The notes: a model not told the origin generated them from the sequence alone. 64,000 nucleotides of DNA from Riemerella anatipestifer_E (GCF_009932355.1 NZ_LEKU01000001.1:17290-81289); one strand, 5' to 3'. Positions 8,728 through 17,512 are shown, counted from the first letter of the stretch. Numbers and translations: made by a program.

Positions 8728-9930
8728 ATGAAAAAAGCATCTAAAAATACCTTCAAAAAAATTATAGGAAAACTGCATTTGTGGCTGGGATTATCGGTTG
8801 GGATGGTTGTATTTATTGTATCCATCACTGGGGCTATTTATGTATTTAAAGATGAAATAGAGAACTTGCTAAGAAAAGAAGTTATTTATCATAACGAGAA
8901 AGACATTCAACACAAAACCACGCTTTCTTTGTCTGTATTGGAACAGAGGGTAAACGAACAAACCAAAGAACCTTACCCTATCCATTGGGCAGAAATACCA
9001 TTAGACAAAACCAAGTCGTATAAGTTCAACTATTATGAAAAAAATCCGAAGGCTTGGCATTATTTTAATGAGTTGGTGGTCTATAAAACGGCTTATGTTA
9101 ATCCGTTTACGGGAAAAGTTTTAAAGGTTTACGATGAGAAATACAGTTTCTTTAATATTGTTAAACTTATCCATTGGAGCTTTCTTCTAAAATCAGATTG
9201 GGGAACTTATGTAGTGGGGATTCCTGTTTTGATATTTATTTTTATGTTGATTTCGGGGATTATACTCTGGTGGCCAAAAAATAAAAAAGCAAGAAAGCAA
9301 CGCATTTGGTTCCGATGGAAAAATATTAAATCGTGGCGAAGAAAAAACTATGATTTACACTCTATTTTAGGATTTTATTCCTCTTTGGTGGCTCTCATTA
9401 TTGCAGTTACGGGCGTGTTTTATTCTTTCTTTTTTGTACAAGCGTTAATTTATGTTGTATTTTTGGGAGGAGAAACGGAGTATCCTTATTTTACAGAATA
9501 TAAAACCGTAGCACCTAAGGAAATGAGAAACGAACATACTTTGGACAAAATGGCTCGGCAAGTGGAGGCGTTATTTCCTAATGCGTATGCTTATAGTTTA
9601 GATTTCGGACACGAACATATGGACGACCACGAGCATCCTAACTTTTCAGTTTTTGTGAAAGAACTTTCGTATTCTTACCATAAAAATCATTCGGTGATTT
9701 TTGATGAAAATTCAGGAGAGCTACTAAAAGTGCATCGTCATAGCGATAAAAACTTGGGAGAGAAAGCTATTGCTGCTAATTATGATATTCATGTAGGAGC
9801 TATATTTGGTATCTGGAGTAAGGTATTGGCTTTTGTTGTTAGTCTTGTTTGTGCTTCTTTACCAATTACAGGTTTTCTAGTTTGGTGGGGGAGAAACAAA
9901 AAGAAAAGTGCTAAACAGAATACTAATTAA
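8728..9930 (+). CDS. PepSY-associated transmembrane protein, likely iron-uptake linked
   Basis: The 400-residue protein has four membrane segments in the PepSY_TM arrangement: about residues 16-38 (GLSVGMVVFIVSITGAIYVF), 155-180, 208-240 and 360-385 (ending GFLVWWGR), with a large periplasmic PepSY-type section after the first and third. His residues near helices (KLHLWLG, LIHWSF, YDLHSILGFY) fit the family, some of which reduce or handle ferric siderophores in the inner membrane. Its position behind a siderophore-type receptor supports a role in iron release or reduction, which is inference. Confidence 0.82.
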   Translation: MKKASKNTFKKIIGKLHLWLGLSVGMVVFIVSITGAIYVFKDEIENLLRKEVIYHNEKDIQHKTTLSLSVLEQRVNEQTKEPYPIHWAEIPLDKTKSYKFNYYEKNPKAWHYFNELVVYKTAYVNPFTGKVLKVYDEKYSFFNIVKLIHWSFLLKSDWGTYVVGIPVLIFIFMLISGIILWWPKNKKARKQRIWFRWKNIKSWRRKNYDLHSILGFYSSLVALIIAVTGVFYSFFFVQALIYVVFLGGETEYPYFTEYKTVAPKEMRNEHTLDKMARQVEALFPNAYAYSLDFGHEHMDDHEHPNFSVFVKELSYSYHKNHSVIFDENSGELLKVHRHSDKNLGEKAIAANYDIHVGAIFGIWSKVLAFVVSLVCASLPITGFLVWWGRNKKKSAKQNTN

Positions 9931-9938
9931 TTCTAAAC

Positions 9939-9987
9939 TCAACCCTACTTAGAAATATAAATTCTAGGTAGGGTTGAATGTTTTTTA
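9939..9987 (+). terminator. Intrinsic terminator after the PepSY gene
   Basis: A 16-pair stem with one wobble (9939-9954 paired with 9962-9977, loop of 7) is followed by TTTTTT at 9981-9986. Confidence 0.85.
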
Positions 9988-9997
9988 TATTAAATAT

Positions 9998-10107
9998 GTA
10001 TCGTCTTTTTGAGAATTTCTTTGAATTTTCAATGCCTTTTTATAACATCTCTCACGGCATCTTTACCACCATAAATAGGGAAATGTAATCTGCAGGAGCT
10101 TTTACTT
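9998..10107 (-). pseudogene. Decayed second copy of the kdsC 3' end
   Basis: These 110 nt align with the 3' end of the intact kdsC (12073-12184), by hand about 80 percent identical with two 1-nt gaps. Read on the minus strand it still gives KdsC-like fragments (DYIS, then in another frame PIYGGKDAVRDVI), but frameshifts and stops break it. At least seven differences fall at synonymous third positions, so it seems to derive from a kdsC that diverged while functional. The homology begins exactly at the end of dhaKL and even supplies its stop codon. Confidence 0.8.
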
Positions 10108-11919
10108 AAAATCTTTAGCAAATTCATATAATTCTGAAAAAATAACCCCAATGCCATAAGCCCCTGCATCTGGATAGCCAATACTTCTATCTCCCACGGT
10201 TCCTGCTCTTCCTAGATTTGCTGCAAAACCTTTTGTTTTTTCAGCACCTTCTTTTGCGGCATCGGCAGAAAGTTTCATGGCAGTTATTAAATCTATGTTT
10301 TTTTCTGCAGAATCTTTTAGGCTATCAGCCGCAGGAACTAAGGCATCTATCAATGTCTTATCTCCCACTTTTGCTCCTCTCCCAAAAGATCTCTCACCTG
10401 TTTCTTGTATGCCAATGACAGCTGCTTGTAATAATTCAGCCAGTTCGCTAACGCCTATTTCTTGTTTGCCGATAGAGGCTTTTCCTGCATATCTAAAAGC
10501 ATTGCCCCAAAGAGGTCCAGATGCCCCTCCGCAATACTCCATAATTATTTCAGAGCAGCTCATTAAAAATTCACCTATATTTCCTTTTTTTCTGGTATCC
10601 CAATCTTTTTTTAATTGTTTAAATCCCTTTGCTATACTCATACCAAAATCTCCATCACCATTTCTGTCAGCCTCACAAAAATCTACCTCATGAGCGATAA
10701 TAATATCAGCCATTTTGTCTATAAGTTTCACCATACCAGGTGTGTTAATGATATTATTGATGACTGGTGTTCCCTCCACCTGATAGAGTGTCTCTTTATT
10801 TTTTTCTTCTTCCAAAGAGGGAGTGTTTTTTTGAATGGTATCTTTGTTTTTAGGTAGTGCGTTGCCCAAGACTTTGGCGAGTCCTTCAATAGCATCTACA
10901 CATGATTTTTCATAATTCGACATTTGATTGCCCCAGTTTAAGGCTGGAGTAGATACAGGAGCATCTAATAACTCTAATAACTCTTGATCTAGTCGTAAAA
11001 GAGATATTGATGCACCTGCCATATCAATAGAAGTCATATAGTTTCCTACCATTGTTTTATGAATGATGATGCCTTTTTTCTCTAATACATTGGTTACAGA
11101 GTTATTAAATAAATATAATTCTTGTAATGGTGTGCCTCCAAAACCATTGACTAAAAGAACAATTTTTTCCTCTTTTTCTAGCTTCAAATCTTCTATTATA
11201 TCAGGAATTATTCTTTCAGCTAGTTCATTAGCACTTAAAATTTTCTCACGTTTTCTACCTGGTTCACCATGTATGCCTACGCCAAACTCCATTTCATCAT
11301 TATCTAACTCAAAGGTTGGTGTCCCTGCTGCTGGAACAGTACAAGAGGTTAAAGCAAAACCAAAACTTCTCACATTATCTGCCACTTTTTGGGCTACTCT
11401 TTTAACCTCTTTAAGGTTAGCACCTTGTTCTGCTTTAGCACCTGCGATTTTATGAACTAATACTGTCCCTGCGACACCTCTTCTTCCCACAGTGTATAAA
11501 CTGTCTTTTACTGCAATGTCATCAGCTACATAAACGGCCTCTACTTCTATTCCCTCATCTTTTGCAAGGCTTGCGGCATCATTAAAATTCATTAAATCTC
11601 CTGAATAGTTTTTAACAATCATAAGAGTCCCTTTCTTAGATTGTGTTAATTTTAGTGCATTAAAGACCTGTATTTGAGAAGGTGATGCAAAAATGTCCCC
11701 ACAGACAGCGGCATCTAACATACCATTGCCTACAAAACCAGCGTGGGCAGGTTCATGTCCTGAGCCTCCTCCAGAAATCAAGGTCACTTTTTCTTGATTG
11801 ATTTCTTTTTTCTTTATAATTTTATACTTTTCTACAAACTCTAGTTCAGGGTGAGCTTTTGCCATACCTTGGCACATTTCTACTACAAACGATTCTGGTG
11901 TGTTAATAATTTTTTTCAT
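10102..11919 (-). CDS. dhaKL: Dihydroxyacetone kinase, DhaK-DhaL fusion
   Basis: The enzyme phosphorylates dihydroxyacetone to DHAP. The 605 residues hold an N-terminal DhaK part (GGGSGHEPAHAG at 50-61; the substrate-binding His is His217 in GIHGEPGRKR) and a C-terminal DhaL part from about residue 395 (DRNGDGDFGMS for Mg-ATP binding; GGASGPLWG; final DAGAYG). The fused form matches ATP-dependent kinases rather than PTS-dependent DhaK/L/M sets, and no dhaM is nearby. No glycerol dehydrogenase or facilitator gene adjoins. It sits between intact kdsC and a broken kdsC end, so it was probably acquired by transfer. I see no TAnnTTTG promoter in the 140 nt upstream. Confidence 0.93.
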   Translation of the reverse strand: MKKIINTPESFVVEMCQGMAKAHPELEFVEKYKIIKKKEINQEKVTLISGGGSGHEPAHAGFVGNGMLDAAVCGDIFASPSQIQVFNALKLTQSKKGTLMIVKNYSGDLMNFNDAASLAKDEGIEVEAVYVADDIAVKDSLYTVGRRGVAGTVLVHKIAGAKAEQGANLKEVKRVAQKVADNVRSFGFALTSCTVPAAGTPTFELDNDEMEFGVGIHGEPGRKREKILSANELAERIIPDIIEDLKLEKEEKIVLLVNGFGGTPLQELYLFNNSVTNVLEKKGIIIHKTMVGNYMTSIDMAGASISLLRLDQELLELLDAPVSTPALNWGNQMSNYEKSCVDAIEGLAKVLGNALPKNKDTIQKNTPSLEEEKNKETLYQVEGTPVINNIINTPGMVKLIDKMADIIIAHEVDFCEADRNGDGDFGMSIAKGFKQLKKDWDTRKKGNIGEFLMSCSEIIMEYCGGASGPLWGNAFRYAGKASIGKQEIGVSELAELLQAAVIGIQETGERSFGRGAKVGDKTLIDALVPAADSLKDSAEKNIDLITAMKLSADAAKEGAEKTKGFAANLGRAGTVGDRSIGYPDAGAYGIGVIFSELYEFAKDFK

Positions 11920-12059
11920 AGAAATAAAATTTATGATTAATAAATTATAGTATATATGTCTTTAATGTAACTCTTTTAGGTCTCGTCTAAAATTAAATAT
12001 ATTTTAGCTGATAACTTACTTTAAAGTTTTTTATAAATTCATGTTTCAAAAGGTGATTT

Positions 12060-12578
12060 CTATATTGAACGAGTATCGTCTTCTTGCCAATCTCCTTGAG
12101 TTTTTAATACTTGTTCTATAACGTCTCTTACCGCACCTTTACCTCCATAAACAGGCGAAATATAATCTGCAATAGCTTTTACTTCTGGCACCGCATTCGG
12201 TGGGCAAGTGCTTATAGCAGAAACTTTCATCATTTCTATATCGGGTAAATCGTCCCCCATGGTTAAAATTTCTTCGTCTTTTAAATTGTGTTTGCTTTTG
12301 AAATCTTCATAATCTATGATTTTTTTTGAGGATTTAGGGTAATAATCTACGATGCCTAGATAATGCAAGCGATGTTTTACCATAGGGTCGTCTCCGCCTG
12401 TAATGATGCCTATTTTGTATCCTTTTTTTACAGCTTTTACTACCGCATAGCCATCAAGAACATTCATTGTACGGCACATGCTGCCGTCGGGCATTAGATA
12501 GATACTACCGTCAGTAAAAACACCATCTACATCAAATACGAAGGCCTTTATTTTACTTAAATTTTGTTTATAACTCAT
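12060..12578 (-). CDS. kdsC: 3-deoxy-D-manno-octulosonate-8-phosphate phosphatase KdsC
   Basis: KdsC removes phosphate from Kdo-8-P in the Kdo branch of lipopolysaccharide synthesis. The 172-residue HAD-family protein has the nucleophile motif FVFDVDGVFTDG (Asp16, Asp18), a Thr/Lys region (GIITGGDD) and the acidic loop MGDDLPDIEMM. It lacks a cap domain, as expected for the tetrameric C0-type phosphatases. Its start overlaps the end of the DUF2520 gene by 11 nt. Its 3' end is the segment duplicated in degenerate form beyond dhaKL. Confidence 0.93.
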   Translation of the reverse strand: MSYKQNLSKIKAFVFDVDGVFTDGSIYLMPDGSMCRTMNVLDGYAVVKAVKKGYKIGIITGGDDPMVKHRLHYLGIVDYYPKSSKKIIDYEDFKSKHNLKDEEILTMGDDLPDIEMMKVSAISTCPPNAVPEVKAIADYISPVYGGKGAVRDVIEQVLKTQGDWQEDDTRSI

Positions 12579-13320
12579 ACATTTTTTTTATAGATTGGTT
12601 CATTAAATTGTAGATTTCTAATTGAGTTTCATCTGTTATCAATTGCTTGTGAAGCTCTAAAACTCTAGTATCATTTCTTACTGCAGGACCTGTTTGGGCT
12701 TTCCGTGGATCTAGGTAATAGATTTTGTCCATAGTCTCCTCTATAAGAGGAATGAAGTAATTGAACGGGATATTTTGGCTATCAGCTATCTCTTTTGCTC
12801 TAGCATAGAGGTGGTTTACAAAGTTGCACGCAAATACGGCGCTGAGGTGTATATATTTTCTTTTCTCATAATCTGCCTCTTGCACTCTTGGGGAAATTCT
12901 GAGGGCTAAATTTTTCAGAATATCTAAATCTTGTGGGTTTTCAGCCTCTATGAAAAACGGAATTTCTGTGTAATCCAAGACTTTATTTTTAGAAAAAGTT
13001 TGTAATGGATAAAAGCATCCCTTTCTGTAGTTTCCTTCTAAAACATCTTTAGGCATAGAGCCAGAAGTGTGTACTACCAATGCGTTTTCATTTTTAATAA
13101 TTTGTGAAACTTCTGCTATAACATCATCTTTTACACAAATAATGTATAGGCCGGCATTTCGTAGAGTATTGATGGAATAGGGGACTTGTGTGGTTTCAGA
13201 CATGAGTTTTAAGGCTTCCTCGTTTCGTCCAAATAGTTGAGAAACCTTTATGTTTGCTTCATGAAAAGCATTATTGAGGTGGAGCGCCACATTGCCAGAA
13301 CCTATAATTACTATTTCCAT
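12568..13320 (-). CDS. Rossmann-like/DUF2520 domain protein
   Basis: This 250-residue protein has an N-terminal NAD(P)-binding Rossmann fold (IIGSGNVALHL with glycines 7 and 9) like that of pyrroline-5-carboxylate reductases, then a helical DUF2520 domain (YEKRKYIHLSAVFACNFVNHLYARA and TGPAVRNDT). The substrate is not known. In many Bacteroidota such a gene precedes kdsC, as here, with overlapping reading frames. The -7 element lies only 4 nt upstream of the ATG, so the mRNA should be leaderless. Confidence 0.85.
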   Translation of the reverse strand: MEIVIIGSGNVALHLNNAFHEANIKVSQLFGRNEEALKLMSETTQVPYSINTLRNAGLYIICVKDDVIAEVSQIIKNENALVVHTSGSMPKDVLEGNYRKGCFYPLQTFSKNKVLDYTEIPFFIEAENPQDLDILKNLALRISPRVQEADYEKRKYIHLSAVFACNFVNHLYARAKEIADSQNIPFNYFIPLIEETMDKIYYLDPRKAQTGPAVRNDTRVLELHKQLITDETQLEIYNLMNQSIKKMYEL

Positions 13321-13324
13321 TCAA

Positions 13325-13332
13325 CAAATATA
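13325..13332 (-). promoter_or_regulatory. -7 promoter element for the DUF2520-kdsC operon
   Basis: On the minus strand this reads TATATTTG. Only 4 nt separate it from the ATG at 13320, predicting a transcript that starts at or next to the start codon. No good TTTG -33 is seen. Confidence 0.6.
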
Positions 13333-13483
13333 AGGATTTCTAAAACATTATAAAAGGTGAGATTTAGTAATTGAATTACACGTCAGAATAAATGATTTTT
13401 TTGAACTTTAAGCGGAGTTTTTGCGATGAGGTAAATCTTTTATAATAAATAAATTAAGGTTGGAGTAAAAATTTAACTTATTG

Positions 13484-13514
13484 TTTGTCAGTAAAAAAAA
13501 TCTTTGTATATTTG
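13484..13514 (+). promoter_or_regulatory. Promoter of the ribosomal protein operon
   Basis: TTTG (13484-13487), 19 nt, TATATTTG (13507-13514) is a full match to the Bacteroidota consensus. It lies about 115 nt before rplC. The 309-nt gap 13321-13629 otherwise holds only the DUF2520 promoter and an AT-rich leader. Confidence 0.85.
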
Positions 13515-13529
13515 CACACTCAATTTTTG

Positions 13530-13548
13530 GGAAAAGTATGTCTTTTCC
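13530..13548 (+). promoter_or_regulatory. Small hairpin in the rp operon leader
   Basis: GGAAAAG (13530-13536) and CTTTTCC (13542-13548) form a perfect 7-bp stem with a 5-nt loop, starting about 16 nt after the promoter. It could be a ribosomal-protein autoregulation or mRNA-stability element. No function is shown by sequence alone. Confidence 0.45.
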
Positions 13549-13629
13549 TCATTGGTAAATATTGATTTTTTGATTTAAGTAATTGAAATTTAATTAAATA
13601 ATAATAATTTTAATTTTTAATTTTTAATA

Positions 13630-14253
13630 ATGTCAGGTATTATTGGAAAAAAAATCGGAATGACTTCATTGTTTGACGAGTCTGGGAAAAACATTCCTTG
13701 TACTGTTATTCAAGCGGGTCCATGTTCGGTTTTACAGGTCAGAACCGTAGAAAAAGATGGTTATGTAGGCTATCAGTTAGGTTTCGATGACAAGAGTGAG
13801 AAGAATGTCGGTAAGGCATTGGCTGGTCATTTTAAAAAGGCTGGTTCAACTCCTAAAGCTAAATTACACGAATTCCACCATGGGTTCGATAATTTGCAAG
13901 TAGGAGATGAGGTAACTGTTAAATTATTCTCAGAAGGAGAGTATGTAGATGTTACAGGTACTTCTAAAGGTAAAGGATTCCAAGGGGTAGTTAAAAGACA
14001 TGGTTTCGGCGGTGTAATGCAGGCTACTCACGGGCAGCACAACAGATTGAGAGCTCCAGGTTCTATTGGTGCAGGTTCAGACCCATCAAGAGTATTTAAG
14101 GGCTTAAGAATGGCTGGTAGAATGGGAGGTAAGCAGGTAACTGTTCAGAACCTTCAAGTGTTAAAAGTAGATGAAGAACAAAATCTTTTAGTGGTAAAAG
14201 GTGCTGTTCCGGGAGCTAAAAATTCTTATGTAATTATCAGAAGATGGAACTAG
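13630..14253 (+). CDS. rplC: 50S ribosomal protein L3
   Basis: The 207-residue protein starts MSGIIGKKIGMTSLFDESG and carries the long loop around GKGFQGVVKRHGFGGVMQATHGQ that reaches the peptidyl transferase centre. It is the first gene of the operon here; rpsJ (S10), which precedes rplC in many bacteria, is not present. It overlaps rplD by 10 nt. Confidence 0.98.
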   Translation: MSGIIGKKIGMTSLFDESGKNIPCTVIQAGPCSVLQVRTVEKDGYVGYQLGFDDKSEKNVGKALAGHFKKAGSTPKAKLHEFHHGFDNLQVGDEVTVKLFSEGEYVDVTGTSKGKGFQGVVKRHGFGGVMQATHGQHNRLRAPGSIGAGSDPSRVFKGLRMAGRMGGKQVTVQNLQVLKVDEEQNLLVVKGAVPGAKNSYVIIRRWN

Positions 14254-14873
14254 TAGTATTAAATATTCAAGGGAAAGAAACCGGAAGAAAAGTGTCTTTA
14301 GATGAGGCTATCTTCGGAATAGAGCCAAATCAGCACGCGGTTTACTTAGAGATAAAGCAGTATCTTGCTGCACAGCGTCAAGGAACTCATAAGGCTAAGG
14401 AAAGAAGTGAAATTACAGCTTCTACTAAAAAGCTTAAGAAGCAAAAAGGTTCTGGTTCTGCTAGATACGGGGATATCAAGTCTCCTGTATTCAAAGGTGG
14501 AGGTAGAGTTTTTGGTCCTAAGCCAAGAGATTATAGATTTAAGTTAAATAAAGCACTTAAGAGATTGGCTAAAAAGTCTGTTCTTTCTCAAAAAATGAGA
14601 GATAACAATGTTAAGGTATTAGAAGATTTTTCTTTTGAAACTCCTAAAACTAAAGAATTTATCAATGTGGTAAATGCATTAGGATTAGAAGGTAAGAAGT
14701 CTTTATTTGTACTAGGAGAAGCTAACAAGAATGTGTACTTGTCTTCAAGAAATTTACCTAAGGCTAAAGTAATGAATTTCAATGAAATTTCTTCTTATGA
14801 CTTAGTAAATGCAGGAGAGGTTGTATTCTTAGAAGGTGCAGTAGAAAAGTTTCAAGAAAATTTAAGAAAATAA
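14244..14873 (+). CDS. rplD: 50S ribosomal protein L4
   Basis: The 209-residue L4 has the extended exit-tunnel loop (KKLKKQKGSGSARYGDIKSP..GGGRVFGPKPRDY). In proteobacteria L4 also represses its own operon; whether it does so here through the leader hairpin is untested. Start overlaps rplC. Confidence 0.98.
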   Translation: MELVVLNIQGKETGRKVSLDEAIFGIEPNQHAVYLEIKQYLAAQRQGTHKAKERSEITASTKKLKKQKGSGSARYGDIKSPVFKGGGRVFGPKPRDYRFKLNKALKRLAKKSVLSQKMRDNNVKVLEDFSFETPKTKEFINVVNALGLEGKKSLFVLGEANKNVYLSSRNLPKAKVMNFNEISSYDLVNAGEVVFLEGAVEKFQENLRK

Positions 14874-14876
14874 ATC

Positions 14877-15167
14877 ATGTCAGTAATCATAAAACCAATT
14901 ATTTCAGAAAAGGCTTCTAATTTGTCTGATTTGAGAGGCGTTTACAGTTTCTTAGTAGATACTAAAGCGAATAAAATCCAAATCAAACAAGCGGTAGAAG
15001 AAGCTTATGGTGTAAAGGTAGCAGATGTAAGAACAATGATTTATGCTCCTAAAGTTTCTGCTAAGTACACTAAAAAAGGACTTCAAGTTGGAAAAACCAA
15101 CAAATTGAAAAAAGCAATGGTTCAGCTTGTAGAAGGTGAATTTATTGATGTATTTGCAACTAATTAA
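14877..15167 (+). CDS. rplW: 50S ribosomal protein L23
   Basis: The 96-residue L23 (IIKPIISEKAS at the start) sits at the tunnel exit and docks trigger factor and SRP. It follows rplD by 3 nt. Confidence 0.98.
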   Translation: MSVIIKPIISEKASNLSDLRGVYSFLVDTKANKIQIKQAVEEAYGVKVADVRTMIYAPKVSAKYTKKGLQVGKTNKLKKAMVQLVEGEFIDVFATN

Positions 15168-15186
15168 TAATTTATAAATAATAGTA

Positions 15187-16008
15187 ATGTCTGTTAGAAA
15201 ATTAAAACCTATCACCCCAGGACAGAGATTCAGAATTGTAAACAATTTTGAAGAGATTACTACCAACAAACCTGAGAAAAGCCTTACTGTAGGTATTTCA
15301 AAGAAAGGCGGTCGTAACAATACTGGTAAGATGACCATGCGTTACACTGGAGGTGGACACAAAAGAAAGTACAGAATTATTGACTTCAAAAGAAACAAAT
15401 TTGATGTTAAGGCAACTGTAAAAACTGTGGAATACGATCCAAACAGAACTGCGTTCATCGCTTTATTAGAGTATGCTGATGGAGAAAAGAGATACATGAT
15501 TGCTCCTAATGGTATCAAAGTAGGACAAACTGTAGTTTCTGGACAAACAGCTACACCTGATGTAGGTAATGCAATGAAATTAAAAGATATTCCTCTAGGT
15601 ACTGTTATCTCTTGTATAGAGCTTAGACCAGGACAAGGAGCTATCTTAGCAAGAAGTGCAGGTTCTTCTGCACAGCTTACTTCTAGAGATGGTAAGTTTG
15701 CTATCGTTAAATTGCCTTCAGGAGAATCTAGAATGATTCTAGTAGAATGTATGGCTATGATTGGTTCTGTGTCTAACTCAGACCACCAGCTTACAGTATC
15801 TGGTAAAGCAGGTAGAAGCAGATGGTTAGGTAGAAGACCTAGAACTAGAGCTGTAGCAATGAACCCAGTAGATCACCCAATGGGTGGTGGTGAAGGTAGA
15901 TCTTCAGGAGGTCACCCTAGATCTAGAAACGGTAAACCAGCTAAAGGTTACAAGACTAGAAAGAAAAATAAAGTGTCTAACCGTTACATCGTATCCAAAA
16001 GAAAATAA
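15187..16008 (+). CDS. rplB: 50S ribosomal protein L2
   Basis: The 273-residue L2 contains the conserved end MNPVDHPMGGGEGRSSGG with the histidine near the peptidyl transferase centre and the basic tail GYKTRKKNKVSNRYIV. Length and order are standard. Confidence 0.98.
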   Translation: MSVRKLKPITPGQRFRIVNNFEEITTNKPEKSLTVGISKKGGRNNTGKMTMRYTGGGHKRKYRIIDFKRNKFDVKATVKTVEYDPNRTAFIALLEYADGEKRYMIAPNGIKVGQTVVSGQTATPDVGNAMKLKDIPLGTVISCIELRPGQGAILARSAGSSAQLTSRDGKFAIVKLPSGESRMILVECMAMIGSVSNSDHQLTVSGKAGRSRWLGRRPRTRAVAMNPVDHPMGGGEGRSSGGHPRSRNGKPAKGYKTRKKNKVSNRYIVSKRK

Positions 16009-16010
16009 TT

Positions 16011-16289
16011 ATGGCAAGATCACTTAAAAAAGGACCTTTCATTCACCATTCATTAGAGAAGAAGGTTCAAGCGAATATAGAATCAGGAAAGAAAACGGTA
16101 ATTAAAACATGGTCTAGAGCATCTATGATTTCTCCAGACATGGTAGGTCAAACTATAGCAGTACATAATGGTAAGTCTTTCATACCTGTTTATGTAACTG
16201 AAAATATGGTAGGACATAAGTTAGGTGAATTTTCTCCAACGAGATCTTTTAGAGGTCACTCAGGTAATAAAAATAAAGGTAGCAGATAA
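16011..16289 (+). CDS. rpsS: 30S ribosomal protein S19
   Basis: The 92-residue S19 starts MARSLKKGPFIHHSLEKK and ends with GEFSPTRSFRGHSG, the usual head-domain protein. It begins 2 nt after rplB. Confidence 0.98.
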   Translation: MARSLKKGPFIHHSLEKKVQANIESGKKTVIKTWSRASMISPDMVGQTIAVHNGKSFIPVYVTENMVGHKLGEFSPTRSFRGHSGNKNKGSR

Positions 16290-16294
16290 TCATT

Positions 16295-16699
16295 ATGGGA
16301 AAAAGAAAACAAGATAGTGCAATAGCACGTAAAGCAGCAAATCAAGATGTGGTAAAAGCACGTCTTAATGATTGCCCTTCTTCTCCAAGAAAAATGAGAC
16401 TCGTTGCTGATATCATTAGAGGAGAAAATGTAGATAAAGCTCTATATATCCTTAGATATTCTAAAAAAGAGGCTTCTAATAAATTAGAAAAACTTCTTCT
16501 TTCTGCAATTGCTAACTGGCAAAACAAAAACGAAGGAGCTGATATAGAAGAAGCTAACCTTTTCATTAAGGAAATATATGTAGATAGTGCAAGACAATTG
16601 AAAAGATTGCGTCCTGCACCACAAGGTAGAGGTTACAGAATTAGAAAAAGATCTAACCATGTAACATTAGTATTAGGTTCAAAAACAGATAATCAATAA
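16295..16699 (+). CDS. rplV: 50S ribosomal protein L22
   Basis: The 134-residue L22 has the core DCPSSPRKMRLVADIIRG and the tunnel beta-hairpin tip (RLRPAPQGRGYRIRKRSNH), where macrolide-resistance changes occur in other species. A short extra N-terminal Lys/Arg/Gln stretch is present. Confidence 0.97.
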   Translation: MGKRKQDSAIARKAANQDVVKARLNDCPSSPRKMRLVADIIRGENVDKALYILRYSKKEASNKLEKLLLSAIANWQNKNEGADIEEANLFIKEIYVDSARQLKRLRPAPQGRGYRIRKRSNHVTLVLGSKTDNQ

Positions 16700-16706
16700 T
16701 CAAGAT

Positions 16707-17402
16707 ATGGGACAGAAAACAAATCCAATTGGTAATAGACTAGGTATCATCAGAGGATGGGATTCTAACTGGTTTGGAGGAAACGATTATGGAGACAGAA
16801 TCGCAGAAGACTACAAAATCAGAAGATATCTTGAGGCAAGATTATCTAAAGGTGGTATTTCAAGAATTTATATTGATAGAACACTTAAGTTAGTTACTGT
16901 AACTATCACTACTGCTAGACCAGGTCTTATCATCGGTAAAGGTGGTCAGGAAGTAGATAAACTAAAAGAAGAGTTAAAGAAACTTACTGGTAAAGATGTT
17001 CAAATCAATATCTTTGAAATTAAAAGACCTGAGTTAGATGCTGTATTAGTAGCAGATAGCGTAGCTAAGCAAATTGAAAACAGAATTTCTTACAGAAGAG
17101 CTGTTAAAATGGCTATCGCGGGAGCTATGAGAATGGGAGCAGAGGGGATTAAAATCCAAATTTCAGGAAGATTAAACGGTGCTGAAATGGCAAGAAGTGA
17201 GTCTTTCAAAGAAGGAAGAATTCCGTTATCTACTTTCAGAGCTGATATAGATTACCATATCGCAGAAGCACACACTACTTATGGTAGATTAGGTGTTAAG
17301 GTATGGATAATGAAAGGAGAAGTATATGGTAAGAGAGAGCTTTCTCCATTAGTAGGTACTCAGAAAAAATCTTCTGGTAATAAAAGAAGAGAAAGAAAAT
17401 AA
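16707..17402 (+). CDS. rpsC: 30S ribosomal protein S3
   Basis: The 231-residue S3 has an N-terminal KH domain (GLIIGKGGQEVDKLKEEL) and the C-terminal YGKRELSP region. The basic C-terminal tail ends in RRERK. The next gene is separated by an unusually wide spacer. Confidence 0.98.
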   Translation: MGQKTNPIGNRLGIIRGWDSNWFGGNDYGDRIAEDYKIRRYLEARLSKGGISRIYIDRTLKLVTVTITTARPGLIIGKGGQEVDKLKEELKKLTGKDVQINIFEIKRPELDAVLVADSVAKQIENRISYRRAVKMAIAGAMRMGAEGIKIQISGRLNGAEMARSESFKEGRIPLSTFRADIDYHIAEAHTTYGRLGVKVWIMKGEVYGKRELSPLVGTQKKSSGNKRRERK

Positions 17403-17413
17403 TTTAATTAGAG

Positions 17414-17501
17414 TTAGAAGATAGAAATTAGAAATTAGATCTTCCGTTACAAGAGCTGAATTTAATTTTTTTCAATCTAACATCTAACATCTAACATCTA
17501 A
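17414..17501 (+). repeat. Imperfect inverted repeat with 7-nt tandem units between rpsC and rplP
   Basis: The spacer 17403-17512 holds two 27-nt arms (17414-17440 and 17475-17501) that are complementary at 21 of 27 positions. The right arm is a tandem repeat of CATCTAA with period 7. Such TAGA/TCTA-rich arms look like a dispersed intergenic element inserted in the operon; on RNA they could form a hairpin with a 34-nt loop. Confidence 0.6.
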
Positions 17502-17512
17502 TATATAAAATT

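Noticed and set aside
10218..11455. Several plus-strand open frames of 60-138 codons opposite dhaKL
   Set aside because: They are mirror images of a well-supported kinase gene, without recognisable motifs or promoters.
17475..17501. CRISPR-like short repeats (CATCTAA units)
   Set aside because: Units are 7 nt in direct tandem without spacers; no cas genes are near.
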